Of a stretch of DNA of 64,000 nt, positions 61,790-64,000 are shown in pieces; position 1 is the stretch's first letter; every line of letters begins with the position of its first letter. The stretch covers positions 558,001 through 622,000 of the forward strand of contig BMTG01000001.1 of assembly GCA_014649555.1 (NCBI GenBank), in the 5' to 3' direction. A program made the translations under genes and the position numbers. Below the pieces are notes generated by a model. The model saw nothing but the letters and a program-made list of their open reading frames with translations. It ran no database searches and was not told the origin of the DNA. Origin of the DNA: Streptomyces globisporus. Its GTDB lineage: Bacteria; Actinomycetota; Actinomycetes; Streptomycetales; Streptomycetaceae.

Positions 61790-62899
61790 ATGACGATCTA
61801 TTACTGTCCAGTGGATGGGACGCGATCCGCGATCACCGCTCTGACCTGGTGCTGTCCGGTCTGCCGGGGCCCCTGGGATCTTGAATTCACCCCCGCGCGG
61901 GGTATCGGGCTGAATGCGCTTACCGCCCGGATCGATTCATTGTGGCGTTACAAGGATTTCCTCCCGCTCGACTCCTCGGTGATCTCCCTGGGCGAGGGCC
62001 GCACCCCTCTCGTGCCGCTCACGGACACCGTTTCGGCGAAGCTCGACTATCTGATGCCGACGCTCTCCTTCAAGGACCGGGGCGCGGTGATGCTCGCGGA
62101 GCTGGCCCGGCGGCTGGGCCCGGACCGGGTGGTGGCGGACAGCACGGGCAACGCGGGCACGTCGGTGGCGGCGTACTGCGCGCGGGCCGGACTGCCGTGC
62201 ACGGTGTACGTCCCCGAGGGCACGTCGGCGAAGAAGACCGAGCAGATCCGGGCCCACGGCGCGCGCCTGGTGGCCGTCCCCGGCGGCCGGGAGGCGACCG
62301 CGCTGGCGGCCCGCGCGGCGGCGGACGAACCGGGGGTCTTCTATGCCTCGCACGTCTTCAACCCGTACTTCCTGCACGGGACGAAGACGTACGTGTACGA
62401 GCTCTGGGAGGACCTCGGCGGCCGGCTGCCCGACGCGCTGGCGGTCCCGGTCGGCAACGGCACCCTGCTGCTGGGCGCGGCGCTGGCGGTCGCCGAACTG
62501 CACGCTCTGGGCCTGATCGAGACGCGTCCCCGCCTGCTCGCGGTCCAGGCGGAGGCGGTCTCTCCACTGGCCACCGCCTTCCACGCGGGCGCGGACGACC
62601 TGCTCCCGGCCGACGCGGCCACGGGGCCCGCCCCCACCCTCGCGGAGGGCATCGACATCCCCCGCCCGCCCCGCGCCCGCCAGATCCTGGCGGCGGTACG
62701 CGCCTCGGGCGGCACGTTCCTGACGGTCCCCGAGGACGACATCCGCGAGGCCCAACGGGACCTGGCGGCGCGCGGCTTCTACGTGGAGACGACGGGCGTG
62801 GCCTGCTGGGCGGCGGTCCGGGAAGGCGGCGAGGCCGTACGGGGCAGCGTGGTGGTGCCGCTGTGCGGGGCGGGGCTGAAGACGGGGATGGCGGGGTAG
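61790..62899 (+). CDS. threonine-synthase-like PLP-dependent enzyme
   Basis: Fold-type II PLP enzyme of 369 residues. The N-terminus has a zinc-ribbon-like CPVDG...WCCPVCRGPW module. The PLP lysine is in LSFKDRGAV, the substrate Asn loop is STGNAGTSVAAYCA, and VGNGTLLLG binds the cofactor phosphate. This set is typical of threonine synthase and close relatives. Other starts (ATG 61778, 61769) are possible; 61790 has GGCGGA upstream. It is isolated from hom/thrB genes, so it may be a paralogue serving another pathway. Confidence 0.8.
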   Translation: MTIYYCPVDGTRSAITALTWCCPVCRGPWDLEFTPARGIGLNALTARIDSLWRYKDFLPLDSSVISLGEGRTPLVPLTDTVSAKLDYLMPTLSFKDRGAVMLAELARRLGPDRVVADSTGNAGTSVAAYCARAGLPCTVYVPEGTSAKKTEQIRAHGARLVAVPGGREATALAARAAADEPGVFYASHVFNPYFLHGTKTYVYELWEDLGGRLPDALAVPVGNGTLLLGAALAVAELHALGLIETRPRLLAVQAEAVSPLATAFHAGADDLLPADAATGPAPTLAEGIDIPRPPRARQILAAVRASGGTFLTVPEDDIREAQRDLAARGFYVETTGVACWAAVREGGEAVRGSVVVPLCGAGLKTGMAG

Positions 62900-63124
62900 A
62901 GGGCCTCCTCCGGTGGCCGGTGCGGTCCCGGCCCAGCGGCGGCCGGGCGGCCCGAGGTGGCCGCCGAGGGGCGTCCACCGATGGTGGCCAAAGGGTCCCG
63001 ACGGCCTCCAAGGCCCTCCCCCGATGGCCGCATCTGCTCCATCCGGCGGGCAGGCGGGCGCCCCGTGCGGGGGCCGCGCGTGCCGTGACGGCCGACCGTG
63101 CGACCGTCTCCCTACCTTCGTACC
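62900..63124. other. intergenic stretch, no feature seen
   Basis: The 225 bases between the PLP enzyme and the GH65-like gene contain no convincing gene, hairpin or operator. The DNA is very GC-rich with GGTGGCC-type repeats of low complexity. Confidence 0.4.
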
Positions 63125-64000
63125 GTGAGCCTCCCCCGCGTCTCCGCCCGCGCCCTCGCGCCCCTGGTCGTCGCCGCCCTGATCGCCCCGCTGCCGCCGG
63201 TCGCCGTGGCCGCCGGGCCCGAGCCCGTACCGACGTCCGGCCAGGGCCGCCCGTCCGACTCCCCCGGGCCCGGCTCAGGCGGCCGTCCCCCCGCCTGCGG
63301 GAACGCCTCCGACCGCGCCTGGGCGCCGTCCTCCACCCGCTTCGGGGAGGCCGACGGCTACGACCCGTACGTCGGCAACGGCTATCTCGGCCACCGGGTC
63401 CCGGCCACCGGCTCCGGGTACGCCTCCACCGGGGAGAAGACCGGCTGGCCGCTCTACACCCCGCGCTACGACGGCGCGTTCGTCTCCGGGCTGTACGCGG
63501 CGGACCCGGCCGTCGCCGAGGGGCGGGAGGCGATCGCCGCGCTGCCCAGCTGGACCGGCATCGACGTGGGCGTCGGCGAGGAGACCCTCGGCCCGGACAC
63601 CCCGGCGGGCCGGATCTCGCACTACCGGCAGACCGTCTTCCTCTCCTGCGGCCTCGTGCGCACCTCCCTGCGATGGACGACCGCGGACGGCCGTGCGACC
63701 GACCTCACCTACGAGGTCCTGACCGACCGCTCCGACGTCCACACCGGTGCCGTACGGCTGCGGATGACCCCGCGCTGGAGCGGCGCCGCGACCGTCACGG
63801 GCCGACTCGACGAGCGGGGCGCGCGCCGGATCACGCTCCGCGAGAACGGCACGTTCCGCACACTCGGCACGAAGGTCGAGGGGGCGGTCGCGCAGGCGAT
63901 GCGACGCGGCTCGGGCGTGGTCGAGACCCTGCGCCCGGGTGCTTCCCCCCGTGCGACCCCGGTCCGCGCGGACCGGACGTACACCTTCGAGAAGTACGTC
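63125..64000 (+). CDS. secreted GH65-like hydrolase (acid-trehalase type), N-terminal part
   Basis: Partial gene running off the right edge, with 292 codons visible from GTG 63125. A signal peptide (VSLPRVSARALAPLVVAALI... ending near VAVAA) is followed by a Pro/Gly/Ser-rich linker and the GH65 N-terminal beta-sandwich: DGYDPYVGNGYLGHRVPATG, GWPLYTPRYDGAFVSGLYAA, IAALPSWTGIDVGVG. The catalytic (alpha/alpha)6 barrel lies beyond the window. Relatives include acid trehalases and disaccharide phosphorylases; the secretion signal favours a hydrolase. Substrate cannot be decided from this part. Confidence 0.8.
   Translation, partial: MSLPRVSARALAPLVVAALIAPLPPVAVAAGPEPVPTSGQGRPSDSPGPGSGGRPPACGNASDRAWAPSSTRFGEADGYDPYVGNGYLGHRVPATGSGYASTGEKTGWPLYTPRYDGAFVSGLYAADPAVAEGREAIAALPSWTGIDVGVGEETLGPDTPAGRISHYRQTVFLSCGLVRTSLRWTTADGRATDLTYEVLTDRSDVHTGAVRLRMTPRWSGAATVTGRLDERGARRITLRENGTFRTLGTKVEGAVAQAMRRGSGVVETLRPGASPRATPVRADRTYTFEKYV

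Overview
The window is high-GC actinobacterial DNA. Third-position GC bias is strong, GTG/TTG starts are frequent, and typical Streptomyces families are present (XRE/DUF397 pair, SpoIIE-type PP2C phosphatases, large secreted hydrolases, DasR- and CebR-type operators). A Streptomyces chromosome, in a region mixing core and accessory genes, is the best reading. Both window ends cut genes: an oppD-type ATPase at the left and a GH65-like secreted enzyme at the right.

Layout. 1-9701: two tandem paralogous oligopeptide ABC importer operons on the minus strand (oppABCDF, then a second oppABCD...), with a hairpin between them. 10227-14918: translational GTPase TypA/BipA and an unusually long peptide-binding lipoprotein, both on the minus strand. 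15295-25200: a sugar-utilisation region holding a LacI regulator, a PP2C phosphatase, a CE7-type esterase, a CUT1 sugar ABC importer, a GH1 beta-glucosidase and a Tat-exported glucoamylase/GH144-like protein. Two putative operators sharing an ATGCGCTT core, one before the LacI gene and one before the importer, tie the regulator to the transporter. 25287-29770: two tiny membrane proteins, LtrA, four small uncharacterised genes (two of them paralogous), and a WhiJ-like XRE plus DUF397 pair. 29931-31904: a TetR / SnoaL-like / NmrA-like cassette that ends inside the 3' remnant of a second DUF397 gene. 32030-45218: mixed housekeeping and accessory genes, including GNAT, a deazaflavin-type oxidoreductase, PP2C, two MarR regulators, alpha/beta hydrolase, DD-carboxypeptidase, YdcF, 2H phosphoesterase, aldehyde dehydrogenase, a GH6 cellulase behind a perfect CebR-type box, a broken SDR and RidA.

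45240-46480 is visibly AT-richer than its surroundings. It carries a small orphan toxin-like protein (HG...C layout, as in clan CD cysteine peptidases) followed by a probable partner or immunity protein. This is the strongest candidate for something poorly described.

46503-56777: an envelope and signalling block with a DUF6056-like polytopic protein, a GT2-GtrA fusion with a repeat linker, a TPM-domain protein with PspA, a multidomain PAS/GAF/PP2C/HATPase regulator next to a stand-alone HATPase, and a Nudix hydrolase. 57001-64000: SPOR-like small protein, GntR/UTRA regulator, GH18 chitinase behind a DasR-type dre site, subtilase with P domain, a threonine-synthase-like PLP enzyme, and the GH65-like gene. 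The overall theme is uptake of peptides and of cellulose-, chitin- and beta-glucan-derived sugars, plus phosphatase/kinase regulators. All functions are read from sequence motifs. No database search was run.
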